A stretch of 64,000 nt of DNA from Plutella xylostella (Eukaryota > Arthropoda > Insecta > Lepidoptera > Plutellidae). The stretch covers positions 9,989,501-10,053,500 of the forward strand of contig NC_064001.1 in assembly GCF_932276165.1 (NCBI RefSeq), in the 5' to 3' direction. Every line of letters begins with the position of its first letter. Within the stretch, counting starts at the first letter, position 1. The notes below the pieces were generated by a model. It saw nothing but the letters and a program-made list of their open reading frames with translations, searched no databases and was not told the DNA's origin. Both the position numbers and the translations under genes were made by a program. Shown here piece by piece: positions 54,723 through 64,000 of the stretch.

Positions 54723-55166
54723 TTTAATCGAATTGGTTTACAGATGTCTGCGGTTTACAGTGTATCTAATCTAATGTTTATATCGAAAGAAAGAAGTAAA
54801 ATATACTTTATTGCCACAGACGAAATTTTACACTTTAAAGATGTACGTACTTAAACCTTACCATACAATTTAACTTAATCTAAACCTATTAATAGAGTAA
54901 CACCTTATTAGGTTGTCGTATATCTACACATAATGGATCTGAGGCAAATGGCAACAGACTCAGCCATGTTGTCAGATATCCGTCTGAACAACGATCAACT
55001 GAGTTCCATGATGTCGAAGTTTGTTTTTAAAGGCAATTAGTGTGTTTCGTTGCCTATAAAAACAAAATGTTTCATAAAATTATCAGCAGTTCATCAGATT
55101 TGTATATCATCTGTGAAGCCATAGACTAGCTGATTCATAATCAAAACGAGCCCCAGACAGAGAGAG

Positions 55167-55325
55167 GGGTCACTCTAATAATCTATTTATAAATATTTAG
55201 CTTTGCAATTTTATTTTTCCGAAGCTTATGATCGCGGGGCAAACCACGACTCTATTTATTAATTTATCGTTGTATTAAACGTGCCAGCTCTCGTCCGTTA
55301 GTTTTTCGCCAGTATAGAGTAACCC
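55167..55325. mobile_element. GAGGGTYACTCT MITE, 159-bp copy
   Basis: Ends GGGGTCACTCTAATAATC and (reverse complement) GAGGGTTACTCTATACTGG. The interior AAACCACGACTCTAT...TTGTATTAAACGTGCCAG and CTCTCGTCCGTTAG match the SINE-split copy at 27287 and give its uninterrupted layout. Confidence 0.78.
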
Positions 55326-56394
55326 TCGAGACACAGAACAGCTAGAGCGAGCGGCCAGACGGCAATGACGGTGAAATGGCAATGAAAGTTGAGTTAGAGC
55401 CTCCCACGCGGTTTATCACAATGTGATTGTTTGTCTTCTAGTTCCCTATTTGCGAGCTTTATGACGCGTTTGATCTAAACTTTGATTTAGTTAAAGCGTT
55501 GACTGACGCTGCAGCTGAGTATTTTGTATTTTAATTATTGGATGACGATTATGGTCATTTGATGGCTGAAAATCATGAATATTATGTTACACAGCTTTAA
55601 ATAAAACAAACAAATGCATACCTATCTTTGAAACTTATTTGTCATAGATCGCATAACAACACTAAAGTTATATATCTACTCAACCATAATACGAAATAGC
55701 TTTATCCACTTTGAAATGGATTTAATCAATCCGTATTTCTGCAATGAAAACAAAAACTTTGGCAAGAATATTTTATTTAATCAATAAGCAAAATAGACCT
55801 AGGTATATAGATTTCGTTCGACAAAATATTAATTGCAGTCAAAACTAACAAACAGCGAAAACCACAAATAAGCAGCTCTATCAAACTTCAAATAAGATAT
55901 TTCCTTGATAAGTTGACGTTAATAGATGCAATAAATTTGTTGGTGGATAAAATCATTGTCGCCGATCTGATACGAATGGGCTGACGGGTCACACGCCCGC
56001 GGCGCACTTTCTGAATAATACTGTTCATAATGCAGTTGTAGAGATAGTAGTTAAATATAGATATGATACTAGTGATTGGACTTCAAGACGAGGAAAAACA
56101 ATTAGTACGAGTATGAAGAGATTAGAATGAACATAAGAAACTAAAAAAATACGAAACAGACAGGTACTAAATGTACCTATCTTACTATTAACTACGTTAT
56201 TCTTAAGTTCTCTGGCTAAGTAAATAAATAAATAAGTACTTTTATCCCAGAGTTTCCAAGGGAAATCCTTCAAAAGCGACTAAGCTAGTTAAAAAATAAA
56301 ACAATACCTATAGTATAAATTAAAGGTATCTAATTGTAGTGCGCAATGCACATTCATATAGGTACATTTGTCCGCCTGTAGCCCGCGTGAGTCA
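55326..56394. other. No gene seen
   Basis: AT-rich, nothing recognised. Spacer between 54723 and 55166 is also featureless. Confidence 0.3.
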
Positions 56395-56490
56395 CAGATG
56401 AACGTGGCTACCGCCGCGGCGTGCCTCAAGGCACTATGTTCGGGCCCACGCTATTGCTATAGATCCTACAAGATAGTGATTCTCAAAGTG
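56395..56490 (+). pseudogene. Reverse transcriptase motif B remnant
   Basis: Reads R-R-G-V-P-Q-G-T-M-F-G-P-T-L-L-L then a stop. R-G-V-P-Q-G-S-x-L-G-P-x-L is the conserved motif B of Jockey/I/CR1-group reverse transcriptases. Only about 30 codons survive, with no flanking domains. Confidence 0.6.
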
Positions 56491-58861
56491 TTCTTTGAAG
56501 GCAAATTAATGAAACATTAATCAGTCTAATTGTAATTAATTGCATATTAATTTCATTGGGTGTCTGTGGAGGCGTACACGAGATCTTCTTTACGGTTAAC
56601 CATATACATATATTATTAGTTTAGTATTTATAAATAGAAATAAATTTGATTTGGTTTGCTTTATTGGCTTATTTTTATTCACTACTTTAATAAAGCTTAG
56701 TATTAATAAATCGGGGACTAAAGGAGTAAGGGGTTTTGTAACTAATAACTATATAATAATAAGTAGGTAGTTAAAAAAACTTAAAATTATAGATAGGTAG
56801 ACCAGATTGACAAAAATAAACGTACGGATTAAAGATACTTACAGAATAAGAAAAGTTAACTGGTTCCTAGTAGCCTGTTGTTCATGGAATTTACTGAAAA
56901 CAGCCAAAGCAATTAACCCAATATAAGTTAAACACTGTCGGGGTAACAGTAGGTAATAAATTTTATCTATGTATTAAGTCTGACTGCACCGATTTTTAAG
57001 GAATAGTTTCAGTGTGAAAAAAACACTCTTGCTCCAGACATTCTATTCTATTCCAGCTCCAGATATTGTAAGATAGACAGTTAAAACTTTGAGATCGCAT
57101 CCCCGTACAGATCGGTTGTCTGTGGGCCATAGATTACGCGCGTGCGCGGGAGGACAACGCCGCGTGTGTGGCCAGAATTATAAGACCCATTTCTGCTTCA
57201 TTAACGTTGTGCCTCTAGTTTTTATTAATGGCATTGTTATTAAAAGCTTTAGAAAAAGTTAATGTTATTGGTTTCCCAATGTTTTTAACTGTTTTTATTT
57301 TTATTTTTGTTTTTGTTTTCTTCATTAACTTTTTTACGTTCTAAGACACTTTAAATTTGAAATTGTTAAACTACGCCACCTGACTATATTTAAGCAAATT
57401 GTTAAACTGTTTACTGGCTGTCCACGACACAGGCCTAGCCTAGTGTGGTAGCCATTGCTATATCACCACCTTTAAATTGTTACCAAACACTGCAACCTAT
57501 ACTTTTTGTATCATAATCTTAAATTTAAATAAATATTTTTTTCATTTTCATTTTTCATTTTCAATGTTGGTTTCAGAATACTTAGTCAAAAGTCAGTGTC
57601 TACGAAATGGACGGATAGTTGTTTGAAGTTTGAAACTGCAGCTTTTGATAATCACAATAATAATTATTGTTTATTCCTGTTATTATTTTTAAATAAATAA
57701 CTGGTCAGATGTAACAATGAATAAAACACATTTGAAATCAATTGTTAAATTTCCATTAGTATTCGAAACTTAAAGTTTTCGCCCAAAAACATCAACCTAG
57801 ATAACTGATCTCGTTCAAAACACGTTGAAACAACTCGCTATCTAGAAACTAACACCAAAAAAGACATTTATAGCGAAATTTTATTGTCTAATGCACTTTA
57901 ACACTCCGCCTATAAAACCTAATACAGGAGGTTTTACGCTTGTCACCGCCTCTGATACAAGCCCCATTTGACTAATAAAATGGTCTCCAAATCTATTTTC
58001 GATATGATTATTGGTTATTGCGTAGTAAATGAATGAACGAGAATTTATTTGCTGTGTAAAAGTTTCTTCTGTTGTCAAATTATGTTGTTAAAATTTATAA
58101 TTTACATAAAATGATGGCCTAGTTAAGTAAACACATACCCCCTTATTCATAGAAAAGTTACAACACGTTTTAACTAATAAACTGTTTTGTCCCTCTCTGT
58201 CAAAGAACAAATTGTTCTTTGTTAGTTGGGGGTTAGTATAAGAATAAGTTTTTCTAATGTGAGTTTAATTTTATCTAGAAGAAGAGGTTATTGATTATTT
58301 GTTGATTAGGTATTTGACGAATTAAAATCATTAAAAGCAAGAAGTTACTCTCATAAATGAGTCATATGACTGATATTTTACACTCGGTATAGCGTCCTAA
58401 GTGTTAAATTCGACAACAAGTGTCACATTTGCACTGACCCCCACTTTACTAGTGCTACTCATCATTGAAAATGTAGGTTGTGTAGGAGGACAATGCAATT
58501 CAAAAGATAATCTATTAATTGTAACTAAAGTACCAGCTAATAGGTATGAAAGAGAACCATTATCATAGACATTAAAGATAATAAACTCAGACAAACTAAC
58601 AGTGGGCGTATTTTTATGGGAAAATGATATGTGATTTTTATACGTTTTATTTCATTTATACTGGAAGTATTTATTTATACCAATATCAGCTCTCTAACAA
58701 CTATTTATTATTATGTTATTTGGGTACATATTAGGATATTAATATGAAGCTCAGCCTAACTCTCAGCTCAACAGTTTGGTATACATAAATCTGAGCTACT
58801 ACTTCGCTTCGCTTTAATAGATTTTCCCAGAATATGGGATAAAAAGTAAAGCCGTCTCTGA
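56491..58861. other. No gene; LINE-type tail around 57360-57565
   Basis: 57360-57565 has a short GC-richer stretch (CCACGACACAGGCCTAGCCT), then TTTAAATAAATATT and a (TTTTCA)n-like tail, suggesting a retrotransposon 3' end on the plus strand. 58795-58855 holds a badly decayed copy of the TAGCTGTTCCCGCG repeat. Otherwise AT-rich. Confidence 0.35.
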
Positions 58862-59290
58862 TATCATCATCATCACCTGTAATCATCTGCTGCTGGACAC
58901 TCCTTGGGCCAAAAAACTCTGTCCTCGGTCTTCCTCAGCCAGCCTCTATCGGCCATTGTGTCCATCTCTCTATTGTGTTCAAATAATTATCGACCCGCCA
59001 TTCTTAACTCCAAACTATAGTGTGTCCTTTGTTTGTGACCCGTTGTCTTGGTGAGTGTCAATGGTAGTTCAGCCATCATTCATGTTATTCACACCACTTG
59101 CTAACCTATATCTGCCATTCACTCTGCCTGGTCTGCCTACACCACAACTTAGAGGCGTTTTCCACTGCACGTTAATTCTGCTCGATACGTCGTTGTCAGT
59201 TCCGAAGATTATTGGTTTATAGTTTCTTGTCTTCTTAGCGTGTCGGTGACAAACACTGAAGCTGAAATAGGGTCCATTCTGCACAAGTAT
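58862..59290 (-). pseudogene. RTE-type LINE 3' end, decayed
   Basis: Minus strand: a broken G-V-G-R-P-G-R-V-N (compare the R-S-V-G-R-P-P-x-R-W block of RTE), then, after stops, D-R-G-W-L-R-K-T-E-D-R-V-F-W-P and D-D-Y-R, which is the RTE C-terminus, finishing in TGATGATGATGAT. Inactive and truncated; older than the fragment at 45080. Confidence 0.6.
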
Positions 59291-62200
59291 GACTATTCAT
59301 TTAGTTTTAGTCGTAAGCCCTGTGTGTGTGCGTTTATGTACTACATGGCATGCTAAATCGGATCAGAAACTACCGTACCGGATGGGAGAAGTGGAAACTC
59401 GCCGTAAGCGTCCCGTCTAATCCTAGTCAAACGGTACTTTTACTACGTCATTATAATACGCTCAGGAACTATCGTAAATCATAAATTTTATTGATCTTAA
59501 TACTGTAGAAATCTATCAAATATTAAAGTTTAAGGGGTTCTTGTCGAGGGCTCAATGCTTATAGCATGTTGATTTAATACGGGATTGTGTGTTGGCCACT
59601 GCCAACGGATTAAGGCTTCAAGACCAGTGGAGCATAGAAATCTGTTTTTTTTACTTTCATATTTCAGTTAGAAAAGTGAGGATAAGTATAGACTAGCAAT
59701 AGGATAATATTAAAGTATATTTCTCATATATCATACAAACCAAATCGGAATGATGATTATTTATCCACAAGCGTGCAATAATTTAAGGTAAAAAAAGTAA
59801 AATTACGAATATTTAATGTCAGTTAAACAACTTACAAATCGTCACTAAATTTTGTTTAAGTGGGCACTAAAACGGGGCGTAAATCTATTTTGACAGAGCT
59901 AGCACCTACTTTACAATGTCGTTAAGTCATATTTAAATCATAAGTAGTCTGAATACATTGGATCTAGACACTGTATAAATGAAGAAACCATAGTCAACCC
60001 CGATTTTAAACGTAGGCATAAATGCCTATAAAATGAGTCAAATACGACTACTGACATGATATGATAGCATGAAATAGATCAACACCATTTTTTTTAAAAT
60101 ACTTTTACATGCAAGATTTTATCAAAAAGTGTGAAAAAGTTACAAGTAAACATCCTTCAATATTTACAAACTTTCACCTTTATAATAATTAGTAGAAAGT
60201 TGAGAATAAATTGTTTTAATTTAATCCATAAGTACCTACCTACCTACTCACTCTGTCCGACACATCAACTTTACAACAAAAGCAATAGATTCCCTGCACC
60301 AAACGATCACCTTTTACTGACCGACAACAGCAGCAAAAACGTTTAGTCAAATTGATTTTTTATCTCCCAAACGTTACGTTATTCAGAGAATGCGTTCACA
60401 AACCATAAACCACACTTCATTAATTAGCTCAGAATGCAGTAAACCTGTGCCTCTTTCCCACAATAAAAGCTGTGAGTCGTCGTAAACCCACCGCCGATGT
60501 AGATGCGTCAGAACCGGTCCACTCCATATGGAATCGATAGGCAGATACAGATCTTTTAAATCACATAAAATACTCTCGCCATCTTGTCCGGGGTGGTTGG
60601 AATCTATGCCAATAGGAAATAAACCGACCGGAGATCAAAACCTCCGACAGTGATGTTAAGTAGTTTTTAAAGAATTAAGCAGGTACCTATAACCAATTTT
60701 AAAATGTACCGATTATGAATGAGAAGAAAACTTGGCTAATCCATTTCGGTGCTACTATGGGAGGTGACAATAAATGACATCCATTTTAGGGACCGAGATT
60801 AACAGTTCTTGTATATTTTATCTATTTTCTGTCATTTGAGTAAGTAAATTTAAAATTAAATATTAATAGTAAATTTAAATTTTGGGCTCTGAAGTCGATT
60901 AAGTGATCATCTAACATTGTATATTTTGTAAAGAGATTTATGTTACTTCAAAGAAGGTATCTTATTGATATTTATTATGTTGAGTTGAATTACATATGTA
61001 TTAATAACTTCTGAAGAAGACGAACTAGCCAGTAAACATTTGATACCCAATATAATCTTACCAAATTAAAACATAAATCCTAGATGAGTTTTTTTCCGCA
61101 AAGAGTATCGAATTTTACGACAATTTTACGGTTCGTATAACTGCCAACATGGCTAATTGGTTAATCTACCAAAGTTTCATGCAAATAAATACCCATTCAA
61201 TGTAGAAAACTTTTAAATCAAGTATACCGTGTATGCAATTCAGCATATTATGAATAAATTACTAAGATTACTTATTTAATTTCAAACCACATTCATAAGG
61301 ATCGTTTTTTCTTAATCATCAAGTTTAAATTATTTTACTTTCAATTACTTAATTAGGTAGATAAGTGTTTATTAAGCCATGTGTTAATATTGATAACAAA
61401 ATTGCTTTTACCAAATCTTTAAAAATACCTCCGGAATTGGCAACATTTACTTGTTCTCTTTGAATATTTGCATTTCCAAGAGTTCATTCACTCTCACAGC
61501 GCCCGGGGCTGGCTCAGACTGACTATTAGGCCTCCATAATTCCCTGTTATGATACCAAAAGTCCCGCGGGACAGCAACGTGTGAGACCGCCTTAAAATTG
61601 CAAAAAATCCAATGAGGCGTACTGAAACCAACCATAAAACCAACGGAGCAGAGCGTGAAGTAGCCTGACAAATTACGAAACCTAAAGTACCGGCAATTGA
61701 TAAAGGATCCAAAGATGCTTCATTTGAGTATGCGGATAATAAAAAATAAATCTTTATTGCACCCAAACTGTTTGTCGATATGTATTCTAATGTAAGAGGA
61801 GGAAGGGTTCAAATTGAATTGCAGCTGATGGTTAGGGATGCGTTAGCCAAAATTCCTGATCTCTCAATCAGGATCGATTATTATTCTTCGATTTATGAGG
61901 CAGTAACTACCGCAATTCATGTTTGTTTGAAAATTTAACTGCCTTGTTTAGTGCCCGTTCCCTTATCCAAAACATTTAATGCTTTTCTTTTGTACAGTGA
62001 ATCATTATTGATAAATATACTTTTTCCCAAATCTGGCAGTGCAAAAAAGATTTTAAGATTACATCACAAGACCTATTATTAAACCATCTTGTCTACATTT
62101 TCTAATTTTCTATAGGGTACTTATATCATTTTTGAAACATTTAATCTAAACGAATCTACATAACGCAGAAGTTTCCAACATATTGAGAGTAAAGCGTTAA

Positions 62201-62460
62201 AAAAAGATTTCAGGCAAAACTTTTTCTAAAGTTCTTTGAAAAATGCCATTCTGCAAGTAATAATAACACCCTGTTAACAAGTTGGTCTACTAATGTCGTC
62301 TCATGTGCTTGTTTGTCAGACTCGAGTCCATTAACATAATGTTCACCGTCATTGGCGCCATGATTAAATAGATCTTCTAGATCTAGATGTTTCATCAATA
62401 AACTAGTTCTTGAACTTGAGAAGTTCTATATAAAATTATTTATAATGTGTATAAAGAGTC
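59291..62460. other. No gene supported
   Basis: AT-rich with a few GC-richer patches (60470-60660, 61500-61690). At 61447-61766 the minus strand has two overlapping open frames (Y-S-N-E-A-S-L-D-P-L-S-I-A-G, then in the other frame V-S-H-V-A-V-P-R-D-F-W-Y) that could be one frameshifted relic, but no family is recognised. Confidence 0.3.
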
Positions 62461-62512
62461 GTGGTGGCGTAACGGACAACATCTCGGCTCTCATTCGCGA
62501 GGTCGTGATGTC
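62461..62512 (+). repeat. Possible tRNA-derived SINE head remnant
   Basis: GTGGTGGCGTAACGGACAAC resembles an A box region of moth tRNA-headed SINEs, followed 25-30 bases later by a poor B-box-like GAGGTCGTGATGTC. No recognisable body follows. Confidence 0.3.
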
Positions 62513-62676
62513 ATTCATTACATTATAATTAATTTGATTCCGGCGATTAACCTGTTAAAACTGACAAATTGTGCAGAAATTTTGTAACTTCACATAAGTA
62601 ATATATAGATACTGAAGCTATTGTTACCTACCACACAGCAGTTAAAGGAATCGGTTTTAAAATTTATAAAAGGCAG

Positions 62677-62880
62677 GTGAGATACCAGGATTCCTCTCAG
62701 AATGACAGACCGCCTAAACCAAGCATTTATGAAAATATGCTAAACAGGTCACAAAATGTAACCCGATCTCAAAGTCAGGTCATCAAACATATTAAGGAGG
62801 CGACACATCGCCGTCAGAACAGTCCTCTTTGCATACTGATGTGTCGTCTGGTGTGGTCGGTGGGCAGTCTCCATTCATGA
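62677..62880 (+). other. Weak exon candidate
   Basis: After AAAAGGCAG the plus strand is open for 67 codons (R-Y-Q-D-S-S-Q-N-D-R-P-P-K-P-S-I-Y-E-N, later H-I-K-E-A-T-H-R-R-Q-N), with a donor-like CTG|GTGTGG. No ATG at the start and no family recognised. GC content and polar composition are coding-like; chance is not excluded. Confidence 0.25.
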
Positions 62881-63294
62881 TTCCATGAGAATTTAGTCTA
62901 TCGCTAGGCAATTAATAATACGATTAATATCGTACGATGGCCCGGTTATTCTCGTCCGCGACAAGATTGGAAACTTGTCAATAAAATGTATCGTTTCTTT
63001 TTCTCGTTTTGTGACGCAAATTCCTTTTGTCGTTTCGAATGGTTAATTTTATATTTAGACATGTATGGCCTCACTTATATTTAATTGACTTAGTACCAAC
63101 TCAATTTGTGCACCATAATATCTAGGGTAGAAACAAAACGACTAAAATACGAAACCAACTTCGGTAACCAACCAAAGGTAGAATATTTCCGAGCCATTAT
63201 CATCTAGTTAGTTACTTTTATTTTATAGTTTAGCAAATATTGACTTAAGTAATAGTATATATTATTGTGAATGATAATTTGTATGAGAAATAAA

Positions 63295-63867
63295 AAAAAC
63301 CGGCCAAGTGCGAGTCGGGCTCGCGCACAAAGGGTTCCGTAGCAGCAAAATTACAGTTAAATCAACCTATCTCAAAAACTATAAGAGATACTTTGATCAA
63401 ACCAAAAATCGTTGAAAGAGTTAATTAGCATGCATCACCTCTATTTTTTTTAGAATTTTATACCCCGTAGTTATAAAAATAGAGGGGGGGGGACATACTT
63501 TTTACGACTTTGAGAGCTGATATCTCAAAAACCGTTCACTTTAAGAAAAATGTTTTTTAGAAAACTTTATATCATTTTAAAAGACCTTTCCATTGATACC
63601 CCACACGGGTATGTACATCGAAAAAAAAAAATTCATCCCTCAGTTACATGTATGGGGGGCCCCACCCCCAATTCTTTTTTTTACTATTTAGTGTCATATT
63701 TTTGTAGCGGTTCATACAACACATATTCCCATCAAATTTCATCACTGTAGTACTTATAGTTTCCGAGTAAATCGGCTGTGACAGACGGACAGACGGACAG
63801 ACGGACAGACGGACATGACGAAACTATAAGGGTTCCGTTTTTGCCATTTTGGCTACGGAACCCTAAA
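63295..63867 (+). repeat. Lepidopteran interspersed repeat with GGGTTCCGT/ACGGAACCCT ends
   Basis: Starts ACCGGCCAAGTGCGAGTCGG, then GCGCACAAAGGGTTCCGTAG. It passes through TTGATACCCCACACGGGTAT and a (GACG/GACA) array, and ends with the hairpin AGGGTTCCGT...ACGGAACCCT and AAAA. This layout is a very common moth and butterfly repeat, generally regarded as the 3' part of a non-LTR element. About 570 bp, near complete. Confidence 0.85.
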
Positions 63868-64000
63868 AATAACTTCCGAATAAAGATAAAAAAGATAAAG
63901 ATAAAAATTCTTTATTCGGTACACCACACAGCACACACCAAAAATCCACAAGAAAAAACACAAAAACAAAAAAAAAGAAAATAACAAATAAAAAACCTTA
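63868..64000 (-). repeat. LINE-type 3' tail (same family as 1901-2010), cut by the window end
   Basis: On the minus strand it reads TAAGGTTTTTTATTTGTTAT, then TTCTTGTGGATTTTTGGTG, TACCGAATAAAGAATTTTTA and an (ATCTTT)n tail: the same sequence as 1901-2010 with small changes. The element body would lie beyond 64000. Confidence 0.7.

Noticed and set aside
61447..61766. Mitochondrial insertion (numt) or membrane protein gene
   Set aside because: The segment is GC-rich, unlike insect mtDNA, the two frames overlap without an ATG, and no mitochondrial gene order is present.
63550..63984. Short plus-strand proteins at the right edge
   Set aside because: They are translations of the GGGTTCCGT repeat, its GACG array and the adjoining LINE tail.

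Overview
This is an AT-rich insect nuclear window, almost certainly from a moth (Lepidoptera, noctuoid-like). The evidence is its repeat content: tRNA-headed SINEs with the moth-type GACGACC...TGGCGTAGTGG head, the interspersed repeat starting TAGCTGTTCCCGCG with an ACAG-rich tail, decayed RTE-type and Jockey/CR1-type LINE ends, many TA-flanked hairpin MITEs, and the GGGTTCCGT/ACGGAACCCT repeat. Nothing bacterial or organellar was recognised. Most of the sequence is repeat-rich intergenic or intronic DNA with few long open frames. Open frames starting at TTG/CTG/GTG were not treated as real starts.

Two substantial protein-coding units are clear, both transposases on the minus strand. At 7713-10784 is a split P-element/THAP9-like transposase gene. 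Its THAP-domain second half, an acidic linker exon and a 773-codon catalytic exon are joined by canonical splice sites; the first THAP exon was not found. At 16038-17681 is a complete Tc1-type transposon (TA target duplication, terminal inverted repeats, intact 342-aa DD34E transposase). At least two MITEs (24233-24465, 52151-52374) share its terminal CACTC..G.GCAA sequence and are candidate passengers.

Layout: 1-2.0 kb LINE/SINE remnants; 3.6-6.4 kb hairpin MITE, tandem duplications and a SINE; 7.7-10.8 kb P-like gene; 13-13.5 kb MITE and LINE end; 16-17.7 kb Tc1 element; 18.0-18.7 kb unrecognised frameshifted ORF and a SINE; 20-28 kb MITEs, a complete 5S-rRNA-derived SINE with target duplication, and a SINE nested in a MITE; 28.7-29.9 kb two coding-like segments; 31.8-32.6 kb LINE end; 33-36 kb hairpins; 38.1-38.5 kb CpG-rich candidate first exon (minus); 41.1 kb candidate signal-peptide exon (plus); 43.1-43.35 kb a 15-16-bp periodic CGA array; 44.4-46.5 kb an unfamiliar TIR element filled with AGTAACTGGCA motifs and carrying a dead RTE; 46.6-64 kb further LINE, SINE and MITE debris with a few unexplained open segments.

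Host genes are visible only as isolated candidate exons, so no gene is complete and none could be named. The most unusual structures are the AGTAACTGGCA element, the periodic CGA array, the 5S-headed SINE and the two transposase units with candidate non-autonomous relatives.
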